From DTU089 sp002440045 (GTDB taxonomy: Bacteria; Bacillota; Clostridia; Oscillospirales; Acutalibacteraceae), in contig CALABP010000049.1 of the NCBI GenBank assembly GCA_937885695.1, positions 1 to 49,937 on the forward strand: 49,937 nt of DNA. The letters are read 5' to 3'. Numbering within the stretch: position 1 is the stretch's first letter; every line of letters begins with the position of its first letter. This document shows, piece after piece, positions 1 to 8,044 of the stretch. The notes beneath the pieces are model-generated. The model saw nothing but the letters and a program-made list of their open reading frames with translations. It ran no database searches and was not told the origin of the DNA. The position numbers were made by a program, and so were the translations under genes.

Positions 1-51
1 GTTTTTTTCAAAATATAAGTCGGGTATATATGTGTTGATGTATTCTGCCAT
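1..51 (-). CDS. partial CDS, start of an unknown protein cut by the window edge
   Basis: An ATG at 51-49 on the minus strand opens a frame that runs off the window after 17 codons (MAEYINTYIPDLYFEKN). A GAGGG ribosome-binding sequence lies 5 bases upstream of the ATG, just after the stop of the phosphoesterase fusion at 61. The spacing suggests it is the next gene of the same leftward operon. Seventeen residues are too few to assign a family. Confidence 0.5.
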   Translation of the reverse strand, partial: MAEYINTYIPDLYFEKN

Positions 52-60
52 AAAACCCTC

Positions 61-2754
61 TTAAAATTCGATTTTACTTACTCTTCCGTCAAAATCCGAA
101 AGATAAACCGCGCCGTCGCCCAAAAAGACCGCTCCGAAAACAGGCGCGCCTATTTCGGATTTTTTAATTTCTTTGCCGTCGGTTGAGATTTCATAAAGAA
201 CGCCGTCGGAGGCGGCAAACACAATGTTGCCGTCTTTTGTTAACTGCGGCGAGGTTTCAACGGTTCTTGAGCCTTTTCCCTTATAAGGCGCGGTATATAC
301 AAGCGCTTCGCCCGTGATAAATTGCCACAAAATTTCGCCCTTTGCAATATCAAAGCCTATTACGCCCTTGTCTGCCGTGGGGATTATTGCAGTATTGCCG
401 ATAACAAGTATCTTTCCGCTGACAGCAAAATTATATTGGCTGTAGCTTGTCTTTTTAAGAATTTCGCCTGTTGCAACGTCAAAAACCATTATTGCAGAAG
501 AGTCTGCGACAATGCCGGTTTTGCCGTCGATAAGAGCGGGCGTGGACGTTCTGAAGCGAATGTCGGAGTCTTTGTTTTCCCAAAGCTTTTTGCCCGTTTT
601 TTTGTCAAGACCCACAAGCGCGTCCCAATGAGAGCTAACAAGAAGCACGTCGCCCGCAACGACAAATTCCGCAGGGGAGGACTCGCCGTAATTTCTTATA
701 TTTTCCCAAATTACGTCGCCGCTTTTTGCGTCAAGCGCGGTTACGCCCGCGGCACAGCCCGTATAAAGCACGTCGCCGTCAAGGCAAATGCCGCTGCTTG
801 AAGAAAGCGCGCTTCCTAAAGACACTGTTTTTTCCCAAACAAGCTTGCCCGTTTCTTTTTCAAGGCAATAAACCGTTCCGCTGCAGTCCTGTGCGAAAAT
901 ATATTCGCCGCTTTCTTTTATGTTGTTTTTAATTGAGTTTTTCGTTTTAAAGAACCATAAAAGCTTTCCGTCTTTTTCATTAAGACAGCTTACCCCGCAA
1001 GAGATGGGATAGCTTTCGTCGTCGGTGCCGATAAACACCTTGCCGTCACTTAAAAGAGTGTCGCAAAACAGCGCTCTGCCCTCAACGCGCGAAGTCCACA
1101 CGGCGTTTGAAACGTCGCTTTTTGCGCCGTCAAAATCATAATACGTCATTTTTGACGTGATGCCGCCGTCTTTGTCGATATTAACCGTTCTTGTTGCCGA
1201 AACAGAAGAGTCAATACCGCCGCAGTCGGGGCGCGCCGTGCTTATTTCGAGCACGCCGAGATTATCGGTAACGTAGTTGTAGTGATAGTGGCCGAAAACC
1301 CACGCAATAATATTGTGCTTTCTTAAATCAAGCTCTTTTCTGTCAAAAGATATAACATAATCGGAGGAATAAGGCTTGTTGTGATTGAAAATTATTACCT
1401 TCATATCGTCCGATGTGTTTTCAAGGTCTTTTTCAAGCCAGCGCCAGCGTTCGTTTCTGTTATAGTGCGGTTTATAATCGCTTCCGTCCTGGAACGGCGT
1501 AATTACATAATGAACGTTTCCGACCTCAAACGAATACCACACGGGACCGAACCGACTTTCAAAGAAACTTTCGCTGTACTCATATTCTTTGACATAATCG
1601 TGGTTGCCTATTACATATCTTACGGGAACGCCTACGGTCTCATTGTTCAGTTCTAATTCGTGTCTTGCGATTCCCTGTTCATAGCAAAGGTCGCCCGTAT
1701 GTACCAAAAACGCGGCGTCGTCTTTTTTTACCGTTTCTTTTATATAATCAAACCATTCCAAATCGCTTTTAAAGCTTATTTCGGTATCCGAAATCTGCAC
1801 AAAGGAATGAGCCGCGCCCTTTTCGATTTTTGATTTTGTAAGCACAAAATCATATCCCTTTTGCTTGTCTTTGTGGGCAATCAAATAAAATTCTTCACAG
1901 TCGTAGCCCGCAGGCGTTGTAACTGTTATAAAAGCCGTTTTTGAGTAGCCCGTCAGCTTATATTCACCGTTTTCGTCGGTTTTTACAACGTGTATGCCGT
2001 CGGTTACGCTGACATCTGCAACGGGATTGCCCTCAAACGTCACCCTGCCGGAATATCCCGTTCTGTAGCCGCGCAAATATACAAAAAGATAAGCGCCCGC
2101 AACCGCGACTACCGAAAGAATAATTCCCGCTAAAAGAATCCTGCCTGCTTTTTTGTCCATAAAATCCCCATCTCCCACAAAAAAATATTTTTTTATTAAA
2201 AATACCGCAAGGCTTACGCCTCCGCAAAGTACCATAACAAGAATCGGGCTTGCTTTAAACTTTCTTAAAACAAAAAACGCCGAAACAAAAAGGATAAATC
2301 CCAAAATATTAAAGCTTTCGGCTTTAAACGATTCGCCCGAAAAAAGAACGTTTAAAAGAACGGTAAGCCCAGCCGACGCTATAAGCGCCGCAACGCACGG
2401 TCTTAAAGACGCAAGAACGGAGCTTAAAACGCTCAAATTCTTATATCTGTAATAGACAAACGCAAGAAGCGAAACTATTATAAGCGACGGGAAAATACAC
2501 CCTGCCGTCGCCGTGAGCGCACCTAAAAATCCCGCAACTCTCATTCCGACAAAGGTTGCCGAGTTAACGGCTATGGGCCCCGGCGTCATTTCGGCGATGG
2601 TTATAAGGTCGGTAAACTCCGAAATCGTAAGCCACCCGTATTTATCGACCGCCTGCGCCTCGATAAGCGGCATTGCGGCATAGCCGCCGCCTATGCTGAA
2701 AAGCCCTATTTTTAAAAAGCATAAAAAGAGTTCAAGAAAAATCATTTTTTGCAC
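61..2754 (-). CDS. ChrA-type transporter fused to a calcineurin-like phosphoesterase with PQQ-like beta-propeller
   Basis: Residues 1 to about 190 form a short-chain chromate-transporter (ChrA) domain with the N-terminal GGGYAAMPLIEA motif, the PGPIAVN motif and several membrane segments. From residue 199 (Met) comes a second membrane anchor (about 205-227), then a carboxypeptidase-regulatory-like beta domain (about 233-300). A calcineurin-like phosphoesterase follows with GD, GNHD, a central His and GHYH motifs; the usual first D-x-H reads DTE. The last third carries repeated W-containing PQQ-propeller blades (GKLLWFF, GKLVWEK, GDVIWEN, GKKLWEN, GEILWQF). Membrane topology puts the enzyme and propeller outside the cell. 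ChrA and secreted phosphoesterases are normally separate; an internal start with its own ribosome-binding sequence at residue 199 suggests two proteins may be made. It overlaps the upstream chrA gene by 13 bases. The substrate, chromate or otherwise, cannot be read from sequence. Confidence 0.8.
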   Translation of the reverse strand: MQKMIFLELFLCFLKIGLFSIGGGYAAMPLIEAQAVDKYGWLTISEFTDLITIAEMTPGPIAVNSATFVGMRVAGFLGALTATAGCIFPSLIIVSLLAFVYYRYKNLSVLSSVLASLRPCVAALIASAGLTVLLNVLFSGESFKAESFNILGFILFVSAFFVLRKFKASPILVMVLCGGVSLAVFLIKKYFFVGDGDFMDKKAGRILLAGIILSVVAVAGAYLFVYLRGYRTGYSGRVTFEGNPVADVSVTDGIHVVKTDENGEYKLTGYSKTAFITVTTPAGYDCEEFYLIAHKDKQKGYDFVLTKSKIEKGAAHSFVQISDTEISFKSDLEWFDYIKETVKKDDAAFLVHTGDLCYEQGIARHELELNNETVGVPVRYVIGNHDYVKEYEYSESFFESRFGPVWYSFEVGNVHYVITPFQDGSDYKPHYNRNERWRWLEKDLENTSDDMKVIIFNHNKPYSSDYVISFDRKELDLRKHNIIAWVFGHYHYNYVTDNLGVLEISTARPDCGGIDSSVSATRTVNIDKDGGITSKMTYYDFDGAKSDVSNAVWTSRVEGRALFCDTLLSDGKVFIGTDDESYPISCGVSCLNEKDGKLLWFFKTKNSIKNNIKESGEYIFAQDCSGTVYCLEKETGKLVWEKTVSLGSALSSSSGICLDGDVLYTGCAAGVTALDAKSGDVIWENIRNYGESSPAEFVVAGDVLLVSSHWDALVGLDKKTGKKLWENKDSDIRFRTSTPALIDGKTGIVADSSAIMVFDVATGEILKKTSYSQYNFAVSGKILVIGNTAIIPTADKGVIGFDIAKGEILWQFITGEALVYTAPYKGKGSRTVETSPQLTKDGNIVFAASDGVLYEISTDGKEIKKSEIGAPVFGAVFLGDGAVYLSDFDGRVSKIEF
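2158..2176 (-). promoter_or_regulatory. possible internal ribosome-binding site and start inside the ChrA-phosphoesterase fusion
   Basis: On the minus strand GGGAG (2176-2172) and GGGGA (2169-2165) precede an in-frame ATG at 2160-2158, the latter with 4 bases between. The protein from this ATG begins MDKKAGR followed by a hydrophobic stretch, as expected for the start of a secreted, membrane-anchored phosphoesterase. The purine-rich site is itself translated as GDGD in the long frame. Confidence 0.45.
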
Positions 2755-3326
2755 TCCTTTTTAACTTTTATTAAAGCCACCAAAGCACCCAAAAGCGCCG
2801 CCGCGGCAATTACCGCGATTACGTTTACGTTAAAAAAGAACACCGCCGTGAACGCCGCAACCGCAATAATTATGTGAAGAGCCGATTTTTGCTTTAAAAT
2901 TTTTAAAAACAAATCGCACACAACGTCAAAAATAACTGCGGCAACGCCCGCCTGCATACCCTTTAAAACGGTTGCGACATATATGTTTTGAGAAAACGCC
3001 GCATAAAACAGTGAAATTACCGAAAGTATAGCTATCGGCGGAATGATTGTGGCAATTACCGCAACCGCCGTTCCCAAAAGGCCGCTGATTTTGTAGCCGA
3101 CAAGAATAGCGGCGTTAACCGCAATTGCGCCCGGTGACGACTGCGCGATTGCCGTAAGGTCAAGCATTTCGTCGTCGTCAATCCATTTGTATTCGTCGAC
3201 AAACTTTTTCTTCATAAGCGTAACTATGACAAAGCCGCCGCCGAAGGTAAACGCGCTTATGTAAAGCATTGTAAAAAACAGCTTTAAAAGCGGTTTTTTT
3301 TCTGAATTTGTTTTTTCTTTATCCAT
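2742..3326 (-). CDS. chrA: ChrA-family transporter subunit, short-chain
   Basis: A 194-residue membrane protein of the chromate transporter family. It has the paired hallmarks of one ChrA half: FTFGGGFVIVTLMKKKFVDEY near the N terminus and SPGAIAVN before the next helices, then about four more hydrophobic segments. Short-chain ChrA proteins usually work as pairs encoded in tandem, and a second ChrA domain starts 13 bases before this gene ends, so the two probably form a heterodimer. The start is taken at the ATG 3326 (MDKEKTNSEKK). A TTG 36 bases upstream also opens the frame, but its extra codons run over the terminator stem at 3342-3385. No promoter was seen between that terminator and the gene. 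The family moves chromate or other oxyanions by analogy; specificity is not established. Confidence 0.8.
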   Translation of the reverse strand: MDKEKTNSEKKPLLKLFFTMLYISAFTFGGGFVIVTLMKKKFVDEYKWIDDDEMLDLTAIAQSSPGAIAVNAAILVGYKISGLLGTAVAVIATIIPPIAILSVISLFYAAFSQNIYVATVLKGMQAGVAAVIFDVVCDLFLKILKQKSALHIIIAVAAFTAVFFFNVNVIAVIAAAALLGALVALIKVKKECKK

Positions 3327-3341
3327 TAATATTCTTCTTTT

Positions 3342-3385
3342 AAAAAAAGCAGCCGCAGGCAAACATTGCTTATTCGGCTGCTTTT
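3342..3385 (-). terminator. intrinsic terminator after the gyrase/LCP operon
   Basis: An 11-bp perfect stem (3345-3355 with 3375-3385, AAAAGCAGCCG/CGGCTGCTTTT) lies 3 bases beyond the stop of the 98-residue membrane protein. Read on the minus strand it is followed by a run of seven T. It separates the gyrase-LCP unit from the ChrA genes. Confidence 0.8.
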
Positions 3386-3387
3386 AA

Positions 3388-3684
3388 CTATTTCAAAAAC
3401 CCGTTTAAAAAGAAAGGCACAAAAACACTTTCGGACACGGCGACAGAAGCCGGCCTTTCCGAGATATTAAGGCATATTTCGGTTGTGATGAAAGCCGCCG
3501 AAAAAACAACTATAAGAGCCACGGCTATAAGAATTTTTCTTATAATTTCACGCTTTCTTACGGCGCGGCTTTCGCCTATAACATATTTGTTAGAGCCGAG
3601 GTCGCCCGGGTAATTAACGCAAAAGCCGTAATAGCTTTTTCTTTTAATTACATCTTCTTTTTTGCCTTTTCCTTTAAAAATCAT
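3388..3684 (-). CDS. small single-pass membrane protein, unknown function
   Basis: A 98-residue protein not recognised. A basic, hydrophilic N-terminal half (about 1-45, rich in Lys/Arg, with a YYGFCVNYPGDLG stretch) is followed by one hydrophobic segment at about 50-72, then a short tail. The ATG at 3684 has AAGGAAA upstream. It follows the LCP gene by 22 bases and ends 3 bases before an intrinsic terminator. It is therefore probably the last gene of the gyrB-gyrA-LCP unit and might assist envelope work by the LCP protein (inference from position only). Confidence 0.6.
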   Translation of the reverse strand: MIFKGKGKKEDVIKRKSYYGFCVNYPGDLGSNKYVIGESRAVRKREIIRKILIAVALIVVFSAAFITTEICLNISERPASVAVSESVFVPFFLNGFLK

Positions 3685-3706
3685 AAAGAATTTTCCTTAA
3701 AAGTTT

Positions 3707-5410
3707 TCAGTTTTGATTTTTGTCTTGGTTTTTGTCTTCGCCCTCTTTTTCGCCGCCGTCGGGGTTGGGGTCTAAAGCGGGCTCTGTTACGTCGGTGTCG
3801 GTTGCAGGCTCTGTTACTTCGGTCTCGGGCTCTGTTACGTCTGTTTCGCCCGCGCCGCTTTCTGAAACGTTTTGCGTATCGGAAATGCTTTCAGAAACAG
3901 GGCTTGTGCTTTCTGTTGTGTCGGAAACTGCTGCTGTGGTGTCGGGCGAGTCAATCGGCGTACTGCCGCCGCCCGAGTTATTTCCGCCTGTTGCAGAGCG
4001 GCCTTTATAAATATCTATAATCGTTCTTCTGTTTTCTTCAAGAGTTATGTTTGAAGAACCGTAGATTTCTGTCTGCAAAACGTGCGCCGCAAGCTGATAG
4101 TCGATAACCCAAATCCACGAGCCGTTTATACTTCCGCTGTCGCGTGCTTCCGCGTTAGGCATTTGAAGCTGGCTTCTTTCGTAATTGACCCAGCCGCCCA
4201 TAAGGGCTTTCATTCCGAGCGATAAAATTTCACTTGAAGAAAAACCCGTGTCGACATAAGGCAAAACAGTGTCAACATACTTGTTGAGGTTAGTAAGAGA
4301 CGCCGACTTAAATTCATCCATAATCGCGTTTATAACCTGGCGCTGACGTCTTGTTCTGCTGACGTCCGCGTCGGCGTCACAGCCTCTTACTCGGCTGAAA
4401 ATAAGCGCCTGTTCGCCGTTTAATCTGACGCTTTCGCCAACGGGCATACTTATATGATAACGGTTTTCGATATAGTTTGCTTCATATTCCTGAACCTTGA
4501 CGGTAACGCCGCCCATAGCGTCGATAACCGCTTTAAACGACTCAAAGTTGACCATTACATAGTTGTCGATTTTAATCTTATAGTCGTTCTGAATGGTGTT
4601 TATAAGGCAGTCCGTTTCGCCTATGGAATATGCCGCATTAAGCTTTCTGAAATATTCATTGCCGTCGTTATTTATATAGGTATAGCTGTCTCTGAACATT
4701 GAAATAAGCTTAATCTGTTTTGTTTTTTTGTTAAGAGAAATGAGCATCATAACGTCGGTATTGCCGGCGTTCACGCCTTTACGGCTGTCCGCGCCGATAA
4801 GCAAAACGTTAATCACGTTTTTGCTTGACATAATGCTGTCTTTGCCGCCCGACGTTGCCCATTCTTTAAGCGCTTCAAGATAGCCCGTCGCGTCAATTGC
4901 GCCGTCAAGCTCGGTAAAATCGGTATCCTCGTCATAAATAATATCGTCTGCGCTTATTGGGTCGTCAATATTTTTGCCCATGCTGTTAAGCTTTTTAATG
5001 ACGAACGCCGCGCCGAATATTCCGAGAATAATTACTATGCACAAAATAACGGCAACAATGCTTACAACGGTCTTTTTGCCCTTTGAAAGCCCCTTAAACC
5101 ACACGGCAATTCTTTTAAAAGGATTTTTTTCCTTTTCGGTTTTGCTTGAAATATCAACAAATTCGCCGTTCTTTTTCATGGGCGGCACAGTGGGATTTTC
5201 GCCTGCTTCGCCGTCCGAAGAAATTTCTGCGGTCTCTGCCGTTTCTTCACCGATGTTTTCGGTTATTTCTTCATTTTGCGCGCTTTTTTCTTCTGAAGCT
5301 TCTTCGTTTTGTGAAGAAGCCTCCGCTTTACTGCCGACGGTTTTTAAAAGCTCAAGATAATCGTCATCTGCCGCATTATCTTTTCTGATGTTATCTTTCT
5401 CTTTCGCCAT
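3707..5410 (-). CDS. LytR-CpsA-Psr (LCP) family cell-wall polymer ligase
   Basis: The family transfers undecaprenyl-linked glycopolymers such as teichoic acids or capsule to peptidoglycan outside the membrane. The 567 residues comprise an acidic cytoplasmic tail (1-105), one membrane helix (about 112-138) and an LCP domain (about 200-365). The LCP domain shows NVLLIGADSR, the TDVMMLISLN strand, an MFRDSY arginine motif and SRTRRQRQVI, with the pyrophosphate-binding Asp/Arg residues present. The C-terminal 80 residues are a Ser/Thr/Glu/Asp-rich low-complexity tail, longer than usual. Its ribosome-binding site (GGAGGAG) lies inside the end of gyrA, whose stop is 3 bases upstream of this ATG, so it is translationally linked to gyrase. 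The coupling of a wall ligase to gyrA is uncommon. Family is clear; the polymer is unknown. Confidence 0.92.
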   Translation of the reverse strand: MAKEKDNIRKDNAADDDYLELLKTVGSKAEASSQNEEASEEKSAQNEEITENIGEETAETAEISSDGEAGENPTVPPMKKNGEFVDISSKTEKEKNPFKRIAVWFKGLSKGKKTVVSIVAVILCIVIILGIFGAAFVIKKLNSMGKNIDDPISADDIIYDEDTDFTELDGAIDATGYLEALKEWATSGGKDSIMSSKNVINVLLIGADSRKGVNAGNTDVMMLISLNKKTKQIKLISMFRDSYTYINNDGNEYFRKLNAAYSIGETDCLINTIQNDYKIKIDNYVMVNFESFKAVIDAMGGVTVKVQEYEANYIENRYHISMPVGESVRLNGEQALIFSRVRGCDADADVSRTRRQRQVINAIMDEFKSASLTNLNKYVDTVLPYVDTGFSSSEILSLGMKALMGGWVNYERSQLQMPNAEARDSGSINGSWIWVIDYQLAAHVLQTEIYGSSNITLEENRRTIIDIYKGRSATGGNNSGGGSTPIDSPDTTAAVSDTTESTSPVSESISDTQNVSESGAGETDVTEPETEVTEPATDTDVTEPALDPNPDGGEKEGEDKNQDKNQN

Positions 5411-5413
5411 TTT

Positions 5414-8029
5414 TTACTCCTCCGAAGCTTCGGCTTCACTTTCACTTGAAGCCTCTGCCGTATTTTCGCCGTCGCTTTCGTCAGAAACGTCGTCTTCACC
5501 CTCGGATGAAGTTCCGTCGTCCTCAACAGTGCCGTTTATTTCTTCTTCGTTGTGCTCTGTCGAAGAAAGCGTAACAAGACGGTTGCCCTCGGTAACGCGC
5601 ATAACTATTACGCCTTTAGAGGGTCTTGCGCATACTCTTATATCATTTGCGCGTATTCTTATAATAATTCCGTCCGAAGAAATAAGAATTACGTCCTCGT
5701 CGTCCTCAACGATAATAATACCCGCAACGTCGCCGTATTTTTTAACGTCGTAGTTTTTAAGACCCTTGCCGCCCCTTGACTGAATGCGGTAATTGTCGGG
5801 TTCGCTTCTTCTGCCGAAGCCTTTTTCGCTGACTGTAAGAACCTTGCCTGTTTCGTTTATTACAGCCATTCCGACAACCTCGTCGCCGTCGTTAAGAGTA
5901 ATTGCCTTAACGCCCGTTGCCGTTCTGCCCAAAGGCCTTGCGTCGTTTTCGTTAAAGCGAATGCACATACCCTTTTTGGTGGCTATAAGAAGGTCGTCGC
6001 TGCCGCTTGTAAGCTTAACCCATGCAAGCTCGTCGTCCTCGCGAAGATTTACGGCAATAACGCCGTTTCTTCTGATGTTTCTGTAAAGGTCAAGCGAAGA
6101 GCGCTTTATAAGGCCCTTTCTTGTAGCCATGCAAAGGTAAAGACCCTCGTCGTCTTCGGGAACGCGTATCATTGCCGAGACCTTTTCGCCGCTTTCAAGC
6201 GGAAGGATATTTACAATGTTCATACCCTTGCTTGTTTTGCTGCCCTCGGGTATTTCATAGCCCTTTAATCTGTAGGCTCTGCCGCGCGTCGTATAGAACA
6301 TTATGTTGTCGTGAGACGAGGCTATAAACATAGTTTCCGCAACGTCGTCTTCTCTTCTGGTCATTCCCTTAACGCCTCTGCCGCCTTTGTTCTGCAAAGA
6401 GAACACGTCTACGGGCTGGCGCTTTATGTAACCCATTGTGGTATAGGTAAACATACTTGTTTCTTCCGGGATAAGGTCCTCAATATCGACTTCGCCGCTT
6501 ATGCTTTCAATGCTCGTTCTTCTTTCGTCGGCATATTTGTTTCTTAAAACGGTTATTTCTTCTTTGATAATTTCAAGAACTCTTTCGTGAGAAGCAAGAA
6601 TTTCTTCAAAATTCTTTATTTTTTCTCTCAATTCGTCAAGCTCGTTTGTTATTTTAAGAATTTCAAGACCGGCTAACTGACCTAATCTGAAAGCGACTAT
6701 AGCCGAAGCCTGCACCTCGTCGAAATCGAATTTTTCCATAATGGCGGCTTTGGCTTCCGCCTGACCGCCCTTGCAGGCGCGGATTGTTGCGATAATTTCA
6801 TCAACAATATCGACGGCGCGCTTTAAGCCCTCTAAAATATGCGCTCTTTCCTGAGCCTTTTTAAGGTCGAAAAGCGTTCTTCTTGTAATAACCTCGCACT
6901 GGAAGTTTATATACTGTTCAAGAATTTCTTTAAGAGTAAGAATTTTCGGAACGCCGTCCACAAGCGCTAACATAATAACGCCGAAGGTCGTCTGCATTTC
7001 GGTGAACGAAAACAGCTTATTTAAAACAACCTGTGCGTTTGCGTCGCGTTTGATGTCAATTTCAATGTGCATTCCCGTTTTATCCGAAGAATAGTCGTTG
7101 ATGTCGGAAATGCCTTCGATTCTTTTATCTTTAACAAGCTCGGCTATTTTTTCAATAAGCCTTGCTTTGTTAACCATATAAGGAATTTCGGTAACGATTA
7201 TTTTAAATCTGCCGTTTTTGCCCTCGGTAATTTCGGTTTTTGCCCTTACTATTACCTTTCCTCTGCCTGTGGCATATGCCGCTCTTATGCCGGCTCTGCC
7301 CATAATGATGCCCGCCGTGGGAAAGTCGGGACCTTTTATATACTGCATAAGGTCCTCAAGCTCTGCTTCGGGGTTATCTATAAGACAGCACACCGCGTCA
7401 ACCACTTCGCCGAGGTTGTGCGGCGGAATGTTTGTAGCCATACCGACGGCAATACCGTTTGAGCCGTTAACAAGAAGATTCGGAAATCTTGACGGCAAAA
7501 CGGTCGGCTCTTTAAGACGGTCGTCGTAGTTTGAAGCAAAATCAACCGTATTTTTTTCAATATCGGTGAGCATTTCAAGCGAAATTTTGCTCATTCTCGA
7601 CTCGGTGTAACGGTAAGCAGCCGGCGGGTCGCCGTCAACCGAACCGAAGTTTCCGTGGCCGTCAACAAGCATATATCTCATTGAAAAGCTTTGTGCAAGT
7701 CTTACCATTGCGTCATAAACCGACGCGTCGCCGTGCGGATGGTATCTGCCGAGAACGGAACCGACCGTATCGGCGCACTTTCTGTAGGGCTTGTCCGGAT
7801 AGAGGTTATTTTCGAACATGGTGTAAAGAATTCTTCTGTGAACGGGCTTTAAGCCGTCGCGCACATCGGGAAGAGCTCTTTGCATAATAACCGACATTGA
7901 ATAGTCAAGAAATGCCGTTCTTACCTCTTTATTAATATCAACATTAACTATTTTTTGGTTTGAATAGGGGTCGGGAAGGTCGTTTATTCCGTTAACCTTG
8001 CCCGGATTTTCGTTATTAAACTCGTCCAT
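5414..8029 (-). CDS. gyrA: DNA gyrase subunit A
   Basis: Breakage-reunion subunit that introduces negative supercoils together with GyrB. The 871 residues contain the winged-helix/tower region with catalytic Tyr141 (AAYRYTES), then the six-bladed C-terminal DNA-wrapping domain. The GyrA-box QSRGGKG identifies it as gyrase rather than topoisomerase IV ParC. In the quinolone-determining region the sequence is HPHGDASVYD, so the position of E. coli Ser83 is Ala102 here. The C terminus ends in about 45 residues that are nearly all Glu, Asp, Ser and Thr. A consensus GGAGG site precedes the ATG at 8029. It lies 15 bases downstream of gyrB and touches the LCP gene. Confidence 0.98.
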   Translation of the reverse strand: MDEFNNENPGKVNGINDLPDPYSNQKIVNVDINKEVRTAFLDYSMSVIMQRALPDVRDGLKPVHRRILYTMFENNLYPDKPYRKCADTVGSVLGRYHPHGDASVYDAMVRLAQSFSMRYMLVDGHGNFGSVDGDPPAAYRYTESRMSKISLEMLTDIEKNTVDFASNYDDRLKEPTVLPSRFPNLLVNGSNGIAVGMATNIPPHNLGEVVDAVCCLIDNPEAELEDLMQYIKGPDFPTAGIIMGRAGIRAAYATGRGKVIVRAKTEITEGKNGRFKIIVTEIPYMVNKARLIEKIAELVKDKRIEGISDINDYSSDKTGMHIEIDIKRDANAQVVLNKLFSFTEMQTTFGVIMLALVDGVPKILTLKEILEQYINFQCEVITRRTLFDLKKAQERAHILEGLKRAVDIVDEIIATIRACKGGQAEAKAAIMEKFDFDEVQASAIVAFRLGQLAGLEILKITNELDELREKIKNFEEILASHERVLEIIKEEITVLRNKYADERRTSIESISGEVDIEDLIPEETSMFTYTTMGYIKRQPVDVFSLQNKGGRGVKGMTRREDDVAETMFIASSHDNIMFYTTRGRAYRLKGYEIPEGSKTSKGMNIVNILPLESGEKVSAMIRVPEDDEGLYLCMATRKGLIKRSSLDLYRNIRRNGVIAVNLREDDELAWVKLTSGSDDLLIATKKGMCIRFNENDARPLGRTATGVKAITLNDGDEVVGMAVINETGKVLTVSEKGFGRRSEPDNYRIQSRGGKGLKNYDVKKYGDVAGIIIVEDDEDVILISSDGIIIRIRANDIRVCARPSKGVIVMRVTEGNRLVTLSSTEHNEEEINGTVEDDGTSSEGEDDVSDESDGENTAEASSESEAEASEE

Positions 8030-8044
8030 TTTAAAACCTCCTTA

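Noticed and set aside
322..801. Plus-strand frame of 159 residues inside the phosphoesterase gene
   Set aside because: Antisense shadow of a gene whose motifs and start are clear on the minus strand.
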